A DNA stretch of 64,000 nt from Eretmocerus hayati (lineage: Eukaryota > Arthropoda > Insecta > Hymenoptera > Aphelinidae), in contig CM056742.1 of the NCBI GenBank assembly GCA_029851415.1, positions 91,130,748-91,194,747 of the forward strand. Reading direction: 5' to 3'. Positions 1-13,664 of the stretch are shown in pieces. The position numbers were made by a program, and so were the translations under genes. The notes under the pieces are model-generated. The model was not told the origin of the DNA. It ran no database searches and saw only the letters and a program-made list of their open reading frames with translations. Each line of letters starts with the position of its first letter. Within the stretch, counting starts at the first letter, position 1.

Positions 1-3000
1 TGTAGAGTTTCGGGTTCATTGGAACATCCTACAACCCACAGTGGCGTCATAACTGCGCAGATAACTGCTCAAAGCTCGATTTCGCCATGTTTTGGGCCCC
101 ATAGCCGAGGGTGCTGACTAGTAATGAGTTTTCTGGGCATCAGGGATGGTACGTGACTACTTGATCTATGGTTTTGTTGAGTTTCGGGTCCATTGGATCA
201 ACTGACAACCCACAGTGGCGTCATAACTTGGCAGATAACTGCTCAAGGCTCGATTTTTCCCTGTTTCGGGCCTCATAGCCGAGGGTGCGGACTGGTAACA
301 AATTCTCTGGGCATCATCAATGGTACATGATTACTTGGTCTAAGATTCTGTAGAGTTTCGTGTCCATTGGAACATCCTACAACCCACAGTGGATCATAAC
401 TGCGCAGATAACTGCTCAAAGCTCGATTTCGTCCTGTATTGGGCCCCATAGCCGAGGGTGCTGACTAGTAATAAATTCTTTGGGCATCAGAGATAGTACA
501 AGACTACTTGATCTAGGCTTCTGTAGAGTTTCGGGTCCATTGGAACCTCCTACAACCCACAGTGACGTCATAACTGTGCAGATAACTGCTCAAAGCTCGA
601 TTCTGCCCTGTTTTGGGCCTCATAGCCGAGGGTGCTGACTAGTAATAAATTCTCTGGGCATCAGAGTCGGTACGTGACTACTTGATCAAATGTTTTGTGC
701 AGTTTCGGGTCCATGAGAACTATTTGCAACCCACAGAGGCGTCATAACTGCGCAGATAACTGATCAAAGATTGATTTCGCCCTGTTTTGGGCCCGATAGG
801 AGAGGGTGCTGACTGGAAATGAATTTTTTGGGCATCAGAAATAGTACGTGACTACTCGATCTAGGGTTCCGTAGAGTTTCGGGTCCATTGGATCAACTTA
901 CAACCCACAGTGGCGTCATAATTGCGCAGATAACTGCTCAAAGCTTGATTTCGACCTGTTTTGGGCCCGATAGCCGACGGTGCTGACTAGAAACAAATTT
1001 TCTGGGCATCAGAGATAGTACGTGACTACTTGATCTGAGGTTCTGTCGAGTTTTGGGTCCATTGGATCATCCTCCAACCCACAGTGGCGTGACAACTGCG
1101 CAGATAACTGCTCAAATTTCGGTTTCGCCCTGTTTTGGGCCCCATAGCCGAGGGTGCTGACTGGTAATAAATTCTCTGGGCATCGAAGATGGTACGTTAC
1201 TACTTCATCTATGATTTCGTGGAGTTTTGGGTCCATTAGAACCATTTGCAACCCACAGTCGCGTCATAACTGGGCAGATAACTGATAAAGGCTCGATTTT
1301 CCCCTGTTTCGGGCCTCATAGCCGAGGGTGCTGACTGGTAACAAATTCTCTGGGCATCATCAATGGTACATAGTCACTTGACCTAAGATTCTGTAGAGTT
1401 TCGGGTCCATTGGAACATCCTACAACCCACAGTGGCGTCACAACTGCGCAGATCACTGCTCGAAGCTCGATTTCGCCCTGTTTCGGGCCCCATAGCTGAG
1501 GGTGCTGACTAGTAATAAATTCTCTGGGCATCAGAGATAGTACGTCATTATTTGATCCAAGGTTCTGTGGAGTTTCGGGTCCATTGGATTAACATACAAC
1601 CCACAGTGGCGTCACAACTGCGCAGATAACTGCTCAAATTTCGATTTCGCCCTGTTTTGGGCCCCATAGCCGAGGTTGCTGACTGGGAATAAATTTTTTG
1701 GGCATCATCAATGGTACTTGATCACTTGATCTAAGATTCTGCAGAGTTTCGGGTCCATTGGAACATCCTACAACCCACAGTGGCGTCATAACTGCGCAGA
1801 TAACTGCTCAAAGCTCGATTTCGCCCTATTTCGGACCTCATAGCCGAGGGTGCTGACTAGTAATAAATTCTCTGGGCATCACAGATGGTACTCGACTACT
1901 TGATCAAATGTTTTGTGGAGTTTCGGGTCCATTGGATCATCCTCCAACCCACAGTGGCGTCACAACTGCGCAGATAACTGCTCAAATTTCGATTTCGCCC
2001 TGTTTTGGGCCCCATAGCCGAGGGTGCTGACTAGTAATAAATTCTCTGGGCATCAGAGATAGTACGTCATTATTTGATCCAAGGTTCTGTGGTGTTTCGG
2101 GTCCATTGGATTAACTTACAACCCACAGTGGCGTCACAACTGCGCAGATAACTGCTCAAATTTCGATTTCGCCCTGTTTTGGGCCCCATAGCCGACGGTG
2201 CTGACTAGGAACAAATTTTCTGGGCATCAGAGATAGTACGTGACTACTTGATCTGAGGTTCTGTCGAGTTTCGGGTCCATTGGATCATCCTCCAACCCAC
2301 AGTGGCGTCATAACTTGGCAAATAACTGCTCAAGGCTCGATTTTCCCCTGTTTCGGGCCTCATAGCCGAGGGTGCGGACTGGTAACGAATTCTCTGGGCA
2401 TCATCAATGGTACATGACTACTCGATCTAGGGTTCCGTAGAGTTTCGGGTCCATTGGATCAACTTACAACCCACAGTGGCGTCATAACTGCGCAGATCAC
2501 TGCTCGAAGCTCGATTTCGCCCTGTTTCGGGCCCCATAGCTGAGGGTGCTGACTAGTAATAAGCTCTCTGGGCATCAGAGATAGAACGTAATTATCTGAT
2601 CCAAGGTTCTGTGGAGTTTCGGGTCCATTGGATTAACTTACAACCCACAGTGGCGTCACAACTGCGCAGATAACTGCTCAAATTCCGATTTCGCCCTGTT
2701 TTGGGCCCCATAGCCGAGGGTGCTGACTGGGAATAAATTTTTTGGGCATCATCAATGGTACATGATCACTTGATCTAAGATCCTGCAGAGTTTCGGGTCC
2801 ATCGGAACATCCTACAACCCACGGTGGCGTCATAACTGCGCAGATAACTGCTCAAAGCTCGATTTCGCCCTATTTCGGGCCTCATAGCCGAGGGTGCTGA
2901 CTAGTAATGAATTCTCTGGGCATCAGAGTCGGTACGTGACTACTTGATCAAATGTTTTGTGCAGTTTCGGGTCCATGAGAACTATTTGCAATCCACAGAG

Positions 3001-6000
3001 GCGTCATAACTGCGCAGATAACTGATCAAAGATTGATTTCGCCCTGTTTCGGGCCCGATAGGAGAGGGTGCTGACTGGAAATAAATTTTTTGGGCATCAG
3101 AAATAGTACGTGACTACTCGATCTAGGGTTCCGTAGAGTTTCGGGTCCATTGGATCAACTTACAACCCACAGTGGCGTCATAACTGCGCAGATAACTGCT
3201 CAAAGCTTGATTTCGACCCGTTTTGGGCCCGATAGCCGACGGTGCTGACTAGAAACAAATTTTCTGGGCATCAGAGGTAGTATGTGACTTTTTGATCTGA
3301 GGTTCTGTCGAGTTTTGGGTCCATTGGATCATCCTCCAACCCACAGTGGCGTTACAACTGCGCAGATAACTGCTCAAGGCTCGATTTTCCCCTGTTTCGG
3401 GCCTCATACCCGAAGGTGCTGACTAGTAATAAATTCTCTGGGCATCAGAGATGGTACGTGACTACTTGATCAAATGTTTTGTGGAGTTTCGGGTCCATTA
3501 GAACTACTTGCAACCCACAGTGGCGTCATAACTGCGCAGATGACTGCTCAAAGCTTGATTTCGCCCTATTTCGGGCCTCATAGCCGAGGGTGCTGACTAG
3601 TCATAAATTCTCTGGGCATCAGAGATAGTACGTAATGATCTGATCCAAGGTTCTGTGGAGTTTCGGGTCCATTGGATTAATTTACAACCCACAGTGGCGT
3701 CACAACTGCGCAGATAACTGCTCAAATTTCGATTTCGCCCTGTTTTGGGCCCCATAGCCGAGGGTGCTGACTGGGAATAAATTTTTTGGGCATCATCAAT
3801 GGTACATGATCACTTGATCTGAGGTTCTGTCGAGTTTTGGGTCCATTGGATCATCCTCCAACCCACAGTGGCGTTACAACTGCGCAGATAACTGCTCAAG
3901 GCTCGATTTTCCCCTGTTTCGGGCCTCATAGCCGAAGGTGCTGACTAGTAATAAATTCTCTGGGCATCAGAGATGGTACGTGACTACTTGATCAAATGTT
4001 TTGTGCAGTTTCGGGTCCATGAGAACTATTTGCAATCCACAGAGGCGTCATAACTGCGCAGATAACTGATCAAAGATTGATTTCGCCCTGTTTCGGGCCC
4101 GATAGGAGAGGGTGCTGACTGGAAATAAATTTCTGGGCATCAGAATCAGTACGTGACTACTCGATCTGAAGTTCCGTAGAGTTTCGGGTCCATTGGATCA
4201 ACTTACAACCCACAGTGGCGTCATAACTGCGCAGATAACTGCTCAAAGCTTGATTTCGACCTGTTTTGGGCCCGATAGCCGACGGTGCTGACTAGGAACG
4301 AATTTTCTGGGCATCAGAGATAGTACGTGACTACTTGATCTGAGGTTCTGTCGAGTTTCGGGTCCATTGGATCATCCTCCAACCCACAGTGGCGTCATAA
4401 CTTGGCAGATAACTGCTCAAGGCTCGATTTTTCCCTGTTCCGGGCCTCATAGCCGAGGGTGCGGACTGGTAACAAATTCTCTGGGCATCATCAATGGTAC
4501 ATGAATACTTGGTCTAAGATTCTGTAGAGTTTCGGGTCCATTGGAACATCCTACAACCCACAGTGGCGTCATAACTGCGCAGATAACTGCTCAAAGCTCG
4601 ATTTCGCCCTGTTTTGGGCCCGATAGGAGAGGGTGCTGACTGGAAATAAATTTTTTGGGCATCAGAAATAGTACGTGACTACTCGATCTAGGGTTCCGTA
4701 GAGTTTCGGGTCCATTGGATCAACTTACAACCCACAGTGGCGTCATAACTGCGCAGATAACTGCTCAAAGCTCGATTTCGCCCTTTTTCGGGCCTCATAG
4801 CCGAGGCCGCTGACTAGTAATGAATTCTCTGGGCATCAGAGTCGGTACGTGACTACTTGATCAAATGTTTTGTGCAGTTTCGGGTCCATGAGAACTATTT
4901 GCAATCCACAGAGGCGTCATAACTGCGCAGATAGCTGATCAAAGATTGATTTCGCCCTGTTTCGGGCCCGATAGGAGAGGTTGCTGACTGGAAATAAATT
5001 TTTTGGGCATCAGAAATAGTACGTGACTACTCGATCTAGGGTTCCGTGGAGTTTCGGGTCCATTGGATCAACTTACAACCCACAGTGGCGTCATAACTGC
5101 GCAGATAACTGCTCAAAGCTTGATTTCGACCCGTTTTGGGCCCGATAGCCGACGGTGCTGACTAGAAACAAATTTTCTGGGCATCAGAGATAGTATGTGA
5201 CTACTTGATCTGAGGTTCTGTCGAGTTTTGGGTCCATTGGATCATCCTCCAACCCACAGTGGCGTGACAACTGCGCAGATAACTGCTCAGGGCTCGATTT
5301 TCCCCTGTTTCGGGCCTCATAGCCGAGGGTGCTGACTGGTAATAAATTCTCTGGGCATCATCAATGGTACATGGTCACTTGATCTAAGATTCTGTAGAGT
5401 TTCGGGTCCATTGGAACATCCTACAACCCACAGTGGCGTCACAACTGCGCAGATCACTGCTCGAAGCTCGATTTCGCCCTGTTCCGGGCCCCATAGCTGA
5501 GGGTGCTGACTAGTAATAAATTCTCTGGGCATCAGAGATAGTACGTAATGATTTGATCCAAGGTTCTGTGGAGTTTCGGGTCCATTGGATTAATTTACAA
5601 CCCACAGTGGCGTCACAACTGCGCAGATAACTGCTCAAATTTCGATTTCGCCCTGTTTTGGGCCCCATAGCCGAGGGTGCTGACTGGGAATAAATTTTTT
5701 GGGCATCATCAATGGTACATGATCACTTGATCTAAGATTCTGCAGAGTTTCGGGTCCATTGGAACATCTTACAACCCACAGTGGCGTCATAACTGCGCAG
5801 ATAACTGCTCAAAGGTCGATTTCGCCCTATTTCGGGCCTCATAGCCGAGGGTGCTGACTAGTAATAAATTCTCTGGGCATCAGAGATGGTACGTGACTAC
5901 TTGATCAAATGTTTTGTGGAGTTTCGGGTACATTAGAACTATTTGCAACCCACAGTGGCGTCATAACTGCGCAGATGACTGCTCAAAGCTTGATTTCGCC

Positions 6001-9000
6001 CTATTTCGGGCCTCATAGCCGAGGGTGCTGACTAGTAATAAATTCTCTGGGCATCAGAGATAGTACGTAATTATTTGATCGAAGGTTCTGTGGAGTTTCG
6101 GGTCCATTGGATTAACTTACAACCCACAATGGCGTCACAACTGCGCAGATAACTGCTCAAATTTCGATTCCGCCCTGTTTTGGGCCCCATAGCCGACGGT
6201 GCTGACTAGGAACAAATTTTCTGGGCATTAGAGATAATACGTGACTACTTGATCTGAGGTTCTGTCGAGTTCCGGGTCCATTGGATCATCCTCCAACCCA
6301 CAGTGGCGTCATAACTTGGCAGATAACTGCTCAAGGCTCGATTTTCCCCTGTTTCGGGCCTCATAGCCGAGGGTGCGGACTGGTAACAAATTCTCTGGGC
6401 ATCATCAATGGTACATGATTACTTGGTCTAAGATTCTGTAGAGTTTCGGGTCCATTGGAACATCCTACAACCCACAGTAGCGTCATAACTGCGCAGATAA
6501 CTGCTCAAAGCTCGATTTCGCCCTGTTTTGGGCCCGATAGCCGAGGGTGCTGACTAGTAATAAATTCTCTGGGCATCAGAGATAGTACGTAATTATTTGA
6601 TCCAAGGTTCTGTGGAGTTTCGGGTCCATTGGATAAACTTACAACCCACAGTGGCGTCACAACTGCGCAGATAACTGCTCAAATTTCGATTTCGCCCTGT
6701 TTTGGGCCCCATAGCCGACGGTGCTGACTAGGAACAAATTTTCTGGGCATCAGAGATAGTACGTGACTACTTGATCTGAGGTTCTGTCGAGTTTCGGGTC
6801 CATTGGATCATCCTCCAACCCACAGTGGCGTCATAACTTGGCAGATAACTGCTCAAGGCTCGATTTTTCCCTGTTTCGGGCCTCATAGCCGAGGGTGCGG
6901 ACTGGTAACAAATTCTCTGGACATCATCAATGGTACATGACTACTCGATCTAGGGTTCCGTAGAGTTTCGGGTCCATTGGATCAACTAACAACCCACAGT
7001 GGCGTCATAACTGCGCAGATAACTGCTCAAAGCTTGATTTCGACCTGTTTTGGGCCCGATAGCCGAGGGTGCTGACTAGTAATAAATTCTCTGGGCATCA
7101 GAGTCAGTACGTGACTACTTGATCAAATGTTTTGTGCAGTTTCGGGTCCATGAGAACTATTTGCAACCCACAGAGGCGTCATAACTGCGCAGATAACTGA
7201 TCAAAGATTGATTTCGGCCTGTTTTGGGCCCGATAGGAGAGGGTGCTGACTGGAAATAAATCTCTTGGGCATCAGAAATAGTACGTGACTACTCGATCTA
7301 GGGTTCCGTAGAGTTTCGGGTCCATTGGATCGTCCTCCAACCCACAGTGGCGTCATAACTGGGCAGATAACTGCTCAAGGCTCGATTGTTCCCTGTTTCG
7401 GGCCTCATAGCCGAGGGTGCTGACTGGTAATAAATTCTCTGGGCATCATCAATGGGACATGATCACTCGATCTAAGATTCTGTAGAGTTTCGGGTCCATT
7501 GGATCAACTAACAACCCACAGTGGCGTCATAACTGCGCAGATAACTGATCAAAGATTGATTTCGCCCTGTTTCGGGCCCGATAGGAGAGGGTGCTGACTG
7601 GAAATAAATTTTTTGGGCATCAGAAATAGTACGTGACTACTCGATCTAGGGTTCCGTAGAGTTTCGGGTCCATTGGATCAACTTACAACCCACAGTGGCG
7701 TCATAACTGCGCAGATAACTGCTCAAAGCTTGATTTCGACCCGTTTTGGGCCCGATAGCCGACGGTGCTGACTAGAAACAAATTTTCTGGGCATCAGAGG
7801 TAGTATGTGACTTTTTGATCTGAGGTTCTGTCGAGTTTTGGGTCCATTGGATCATCCTCCAACCCACAGTGGCGTTACAACTGCGCAGATAACTGCTCAA
7901 GGCTCGATTTTCCCCTGTTTCGGGCCTCATAGCCGAGGGTGCTGACTAGTAATGAATTCTCTGGGCATCAGAGATGGTACGTGACTACTTGATCAAATGT
8001 TTTGTGGAGTTTCGGGTCCATTAGAACTACTTGCAACCCACAGTGGCGTCATAACTGCGCAGATGACTGCTCAAAGCTTGATTTCGCCCTATTTCGGGCC
8101 TCATAGCCGAGGGTGCTGACTAGTAATAAATTCTCTGGGCATCAGAGATGGTACGTGACTACCTGATCAAATGTTTTGTGGAGTTTCGGGTCCATTAGAA
8201 CTATTTGCAACCCACAGTGGCGTCAAAACCGGGCAGATAACTGCTCAAAGCTCGATTTTCCCCTGTTTCGGGCCCCATAGCCGAGGGTGCTGACTGGTAA
8301 TGAATTTTCTGGGCATCATCAATGGTATATGATCACTTGATCTAAGATTCTGCAGAGTTTCGGACCCATTGGAACATCCTACAACCCACAGTGGCGTCAT
8401 AACTGCGCAGATAACTGCTCAAAGCTTGATTTCGCCCTGTTTTGGGCCCGATAGGAGAGGGTGCTGACTGGAAATAAATTTCTGGGCATCAGAATCAGTA
8501 CGTGACTACTCGATCTGGAGTTACGTAGAGTTTCGGGTCCATTGGATCAACTTACAACCCACAGTGGCGTCATAACTGCGCAGATAACTGCTCAAAGCTT
8601 GATTTCGACCTGTTTTGGGCCCGATAGCCGACGGTGCTGACTAGGAACAAATTTTCTGGGCATCAGAGATAGTACGTGACTACTTGATCTGAGGTTCTGT
8701 CGAGTTTCGGGTCCATTGGATCATCCTCCAACCCACAGTGGCGTCATAACTTGGCAGATAACTGCTCAAGGCTCGATTTTTCCCTGTTTCGGGCCTCATA
8801 GCCGAGGGTGCGGACTGGTAACAAATTCTCTGGACATCATCAATGGTACATGACTACTCGATCTAGGGTTCCGTAGAGTTTCGGGTCCATTGGATCAACT
8901 AACAACCCACAGTGGCGTCATAACTGCGCAGATAACTGCTCAAAGCTTGATTTCGACCTGTTTTGGGCCCGATAGCCGAGGGTGCTGACTAGTAATAAAT

Positions 9001-12000
9001 TCTCTGGGCATCAGAGTCAGTACGTGACTACTTGATCAAATGTTTTGTGCAGTTTCGGGTCCATGAGAACTATTTGCAACCCACAGAGGCGTCATAACTG
9101 CGCAGATAACTGATCAAAGATTGATTTCGCCCTGTTTTGGGCCCGATAGGAGAGGGTGCTGACTGGAAATAAATTTCTTGGGCATCAGAAATAGTACGTG
9201 ACTACTCGATCTAGGGTTCCGTAGAGTTTCGGGTCCATTGGATCGTCCTCCAACCCACAGTGGCGTCATAACTGGGCAGATAACTGCTCAAGGCTCGATT
9301 GTTCCCTGTTTCGGGCCTCATAGCCGAGGGTGCTGACTGGTAATAAATTCTCTGGGCATCATCAATGGGACATGATCACTCGATCTAAGATTCTGTAGAG
9401 TTTCGGGTCCATTGGAACATCCTACAACCCACAGTGGCGTCACAACTGGGCAGATCACTGCTCGAAGCTCGATTTCGCCCTGTTTCGGGCCCCATAGCTG
9501 AGGGTGCTGACTAGTAATAAGCTCTCTGGGCATCAGAGATAGAACGTAATTATCTGATCCAAGGTCCTGTGGAGTTTCGGGTCCATTGGATTAACTTACA
9601 ACCCACAGTGGCGTCACAACTGCGCAGATAACTGCTCAAATTCCGATTTCGCCCTGTTTCGGGCCCCATAGCCGAGGGTGCGGACTGGTAACAAATTCTC
9701 TGGGCATTATCAATGGTACATGACTACTCGATCTAGGGTTCCGTAGAGTTTCGGGTCCATTGGATCAACTTACAACCCACAGTGGCGTCATAACTGCGCA
9801 GATAACTGCTCAAAGCTTGATTTCGACCTGTTTTGGGCCCGATAGCCGAGGGTGCTGACTGGGAATAAATTTTTTGGGCATCTTCAATGGTACATGATCA
9901 CTTGATCTAAGATTCTGCAGAGTTTCGGGTCCATTGGAACATCCTACAACCCACAGTCGCGTCATAACTGCGCAGATAACTGCTCAAAGCTCGATTTCGC
10001 CCTATTTCGGGCCTCATAGCCGAGGGTGCTGACTAGTAATGAATTCTCTGGGCATCAGAGTCGGTACGTGACTACTTGATCTAGGGTTCCGTAGAGTTTC
10101 GGGTCCATTGGATCAACTTACAACCCACAGTGGCGTCATAACTGCGCAGATAACTGCTCAAAGCTTGATTTCGACCCGTTTTGGGCCCGATAGCCGACGG
10201 TGCTGACTAGAAACAAATTTTCTGGGCATCAGAGGTAGTATGTGACTTTTCGATCTGAGGTTCTGTCGAGTTTTGGGTCCATTGGATCATCCTCCAACCC
10301 ACAGTGGCGTTACAACTGCGCAGATAACTGCTCAAGGCTCGATTTTCCCCTGTTTCGGGCCTCATAGCCGAGGGTGCTGACTAGTAATGAATTCTCTGGG
10401 CATCAGAGATGGTACGTGACTACTTGATCAAATGTTTTGTGGAGTTTCGGGTCCATTAGAACTACTTGCAACCCACAGTGGCGTCATAACTGCGCAGATG
10501 ACTGCTCAAAGCTTGATTTCGCCCTATTTCGGGCCTCATAGCCGAGGGTGCTGACTAGTAATAAATTCTCTGAGCATCAGAGATGGTACGTGACTACCTG
10601 ATCAAATGTTTTGTGGAGTTTCGGGTCCATTAGAACTATTTGCAACCCACAGTGGCGTCAAAACCGGGCAGATAACTGCTCAAAGCTCGATTTTCCCCTG
10701 TTTCGGGCCCCATAGCCGAGGGTGCTGACTGGTAATGAACTTTCTGGGCATCATCAATGGTATATGATCACTTGATCTAAGATTCTGCAGAGTTTCGGAC
10801 CCATTGGAACATCCTACAACCCACAGTGGCGTCATAACTGCGCAGATAACTGCTCAAAGCTTGATTTCGCCCTGTTTTGGGCCCGATAGGAGAGGGTGCT
10901 GACTGGAAATAAATTTCTGGGCATCAGAATCAGTACGTGACTACTCGATCTGAAGTTTCGTAGAGTTTCGGGTCCATTGGATCAACTTACAACCCACAGT
11001 GGCGTCATAACTGCGCAGATAACTGCTCAAAGCTTGATTTCGACCTGTTTTGGGCCCGATAGCCGACGGTGCTGACTAGGAACAAATTTTCTGGGCATCA
11101 GAGATAGTACGTGACTACTTGATCTGAGGTTCTGTCGAGTTTCGGGTCCATTGGATCATCCTCCAACCCACAGTGGCGTCATAACTTGGCAGATAACTGC
11201 TCAAGGCTCGATTTTTCCCTGTTCCGGGCCTCATAGCCGAGGGTGCGGACTGGTAACAAATTCTCTGGGCATCATCAATGGTACATGAATACTTGGTCTA
11301 AGATTCTGTAGAGTTTCGGGTCCATTGGAACATCCTACAACCCACAGTGGCGTCATAACTGCGCAGATAACTGCTCAAAGCTCGATTTCGCCCTGTTTTG
11401 GGCCCGATAGGAGAGGGTGCTGACTGGAAATAAATTTTTTGGGCATCAGAAATAGTACGTGACTACTCGATCTAGGGTTCCGTAGAGTTTCGGGTCCATT
11501 GGATCAACTTACAACCCACAGTGGCGTCATAACTGCGCAGATAACTGCTCAAAGCTCGATTTCGCCCTTTTTCGGGCCTCATAGCCGAGGCCGCTGACTA
11601 GTAATGAATTCTCTGGGCATCAGAGTCGGTACGTGACTACTTGATCAAATGTTTTGTGCAGTTTCGGGTCCATGAGAACTATTTGCAATCCACAGAGGCG
11701 TCATAACTGCGCAGATAGCTGATCAAAGATTGATTTCGCCCTGTTTCGGGCCCGATAGGAGAGGTTGCTGACTGGAAATAAATTTTTTGGGCATCAGAAA
11801 TAGTACGTGACTACTCGATCTAGGGTTCCGTAGAGTTTCGGGTCCATTGGATCAACTCACAACCCACAGTGGCGTCATAACTGCGCAGATAACTGCTCAA
11901 AGCTTGATTTCGACCCGTTTTGGGCCCGATAGCCGACGGTGCTGACTAGAAACAAATTTCCTGGGCATCAGAGATAGTATGTGACTACTTGATCTGAGGT

Positions 12001-13664
12001 TCTGTCGAGTTTTGGGTCCATTGGAACATCCTACAACCCACAGTGGCGTCACAACTGCGCAGATCACTGCTCGAAGCTCGATTTCGCCCTGTTTCGGGCC
12101 CCATAGCTGAGGGTGCTGACTAGTAATAAATTCTCTGGGCATCAGAGATAGTACGTAATTATTTGATCCAAGGTTCTGTGAAGTTTCGGGTCCATTGGAT
12201 TAATTTACAACCCACAGTGGCGTCACAACTGCGCAGATAACTGCTCAAATTTCGATTTCGCCCTGTTTTGGGCCCCATAGCCGAGGGTGCTGACTGGGAA
12301 TAAATTTTTTGGGCATCATCAATGGTACATGATCACTTGATCTAAGATTCTGCAGAGTTTCGGGTCCATTGGAACATCCTACAACCCACAGTGGCGTCAT
12401 AACTGCGCGAATAACTGCTCAAAGCTTGATTTCGACCCGTTTTGAGCCCCATAGCCGAGGGTGCCTATGGTAATAAATTCTCTGGGTATCATTCATGGTA
12501 CATGACCACTTGATCTGAGGTTCTGTAGAGTTTCGGGACCATTGAAACATCCTACAACCCACAGTGGCGTCATAACTGCGCAGATAACTGCTCAAAGCTC
12601 GATTTCGCCCTGTTTTGGGCCCCATAGCCGAGGGTGCTGACTAGTAATAAATTCTCTGGGCATCAGAGATGGTACATGACCACTTGATCTGAGGTTCTGT
12701 CGAGTTTCGGGTCCATTGGATCATCCTCCAACCCACAGTGGCGTCATAACTGCGCAGATAACTGCTCAAAGCTCGATTTCGCCCTGTTTTGGGCCCCATA
12801 GCCGAGGGTGCTGAATAGTAATAAATCCTCTGGGCATCAGAGATGGTACATGACCACTTGATCTGAGGTTCTGTCGAGTTTCGGGTCCATTGGATCATCC
12901 TCCAACCCACAGTGGCGTCATAACTGCGCAGATAACTGCTCAAAGCTCGATTTCGCCCTGTTTCTGGCCCCATAGCCGAGGGTGCTGACTGGTAACAAAT
13001 TCTCATGGCATCAGAGATAGTACGTGACTACTCGATCTAGGGTTCCGTAGAGTTTCGGGTCCATTGGATCAACTTACAACCCACAGTGGCGTCATAACTG
13101 CGCAGATAACTGCTCAGAGCTTGATTTCGACCTGTTTCGGGCCTCATAGCCGAGGGTGCTGACTGGTAATAAATACTCTGGGTATCATTCATGGTTTATG
13201 ACGACTTGATCTGAGGTTCTGTCGAGTTTCGGGTCCATTGGATCATCCTCCAACCCACAGTGGCGTCATAACTGCGCAGATAACTGCTCAAAGCTCGATT
13301 TCGCCCTGTTTTGGGCCCCATAGCCGAGGGTGCTGACTGGTAACAAATTCTCTGGGCATCAGAGATAGTACACGACTACTTGATTCAGGGTTCCGTAGAG
13401 TTTCGGGTCCATTGGATCAACTCACAACCTACAGTGGCGTCATAACTGCGCAGATAACTGCTCGAAGCTCGATTTTCCCCTGTTTCGTGCCTCATAGCCG
13501 AGGTTGCTGACTGGTAATAGATTCTCTGGGCATCATCAATGGTCTATGATTACTTGATCTAAGATTCTGTAGAATTTCGGGTCCATTCGCTCATCTCACA
13601 ACCCACAGTGGCGTCTTAACTGCGCAGATAACTGCTCAAAGCTCGATCTCGCCCTGTATTGGGC

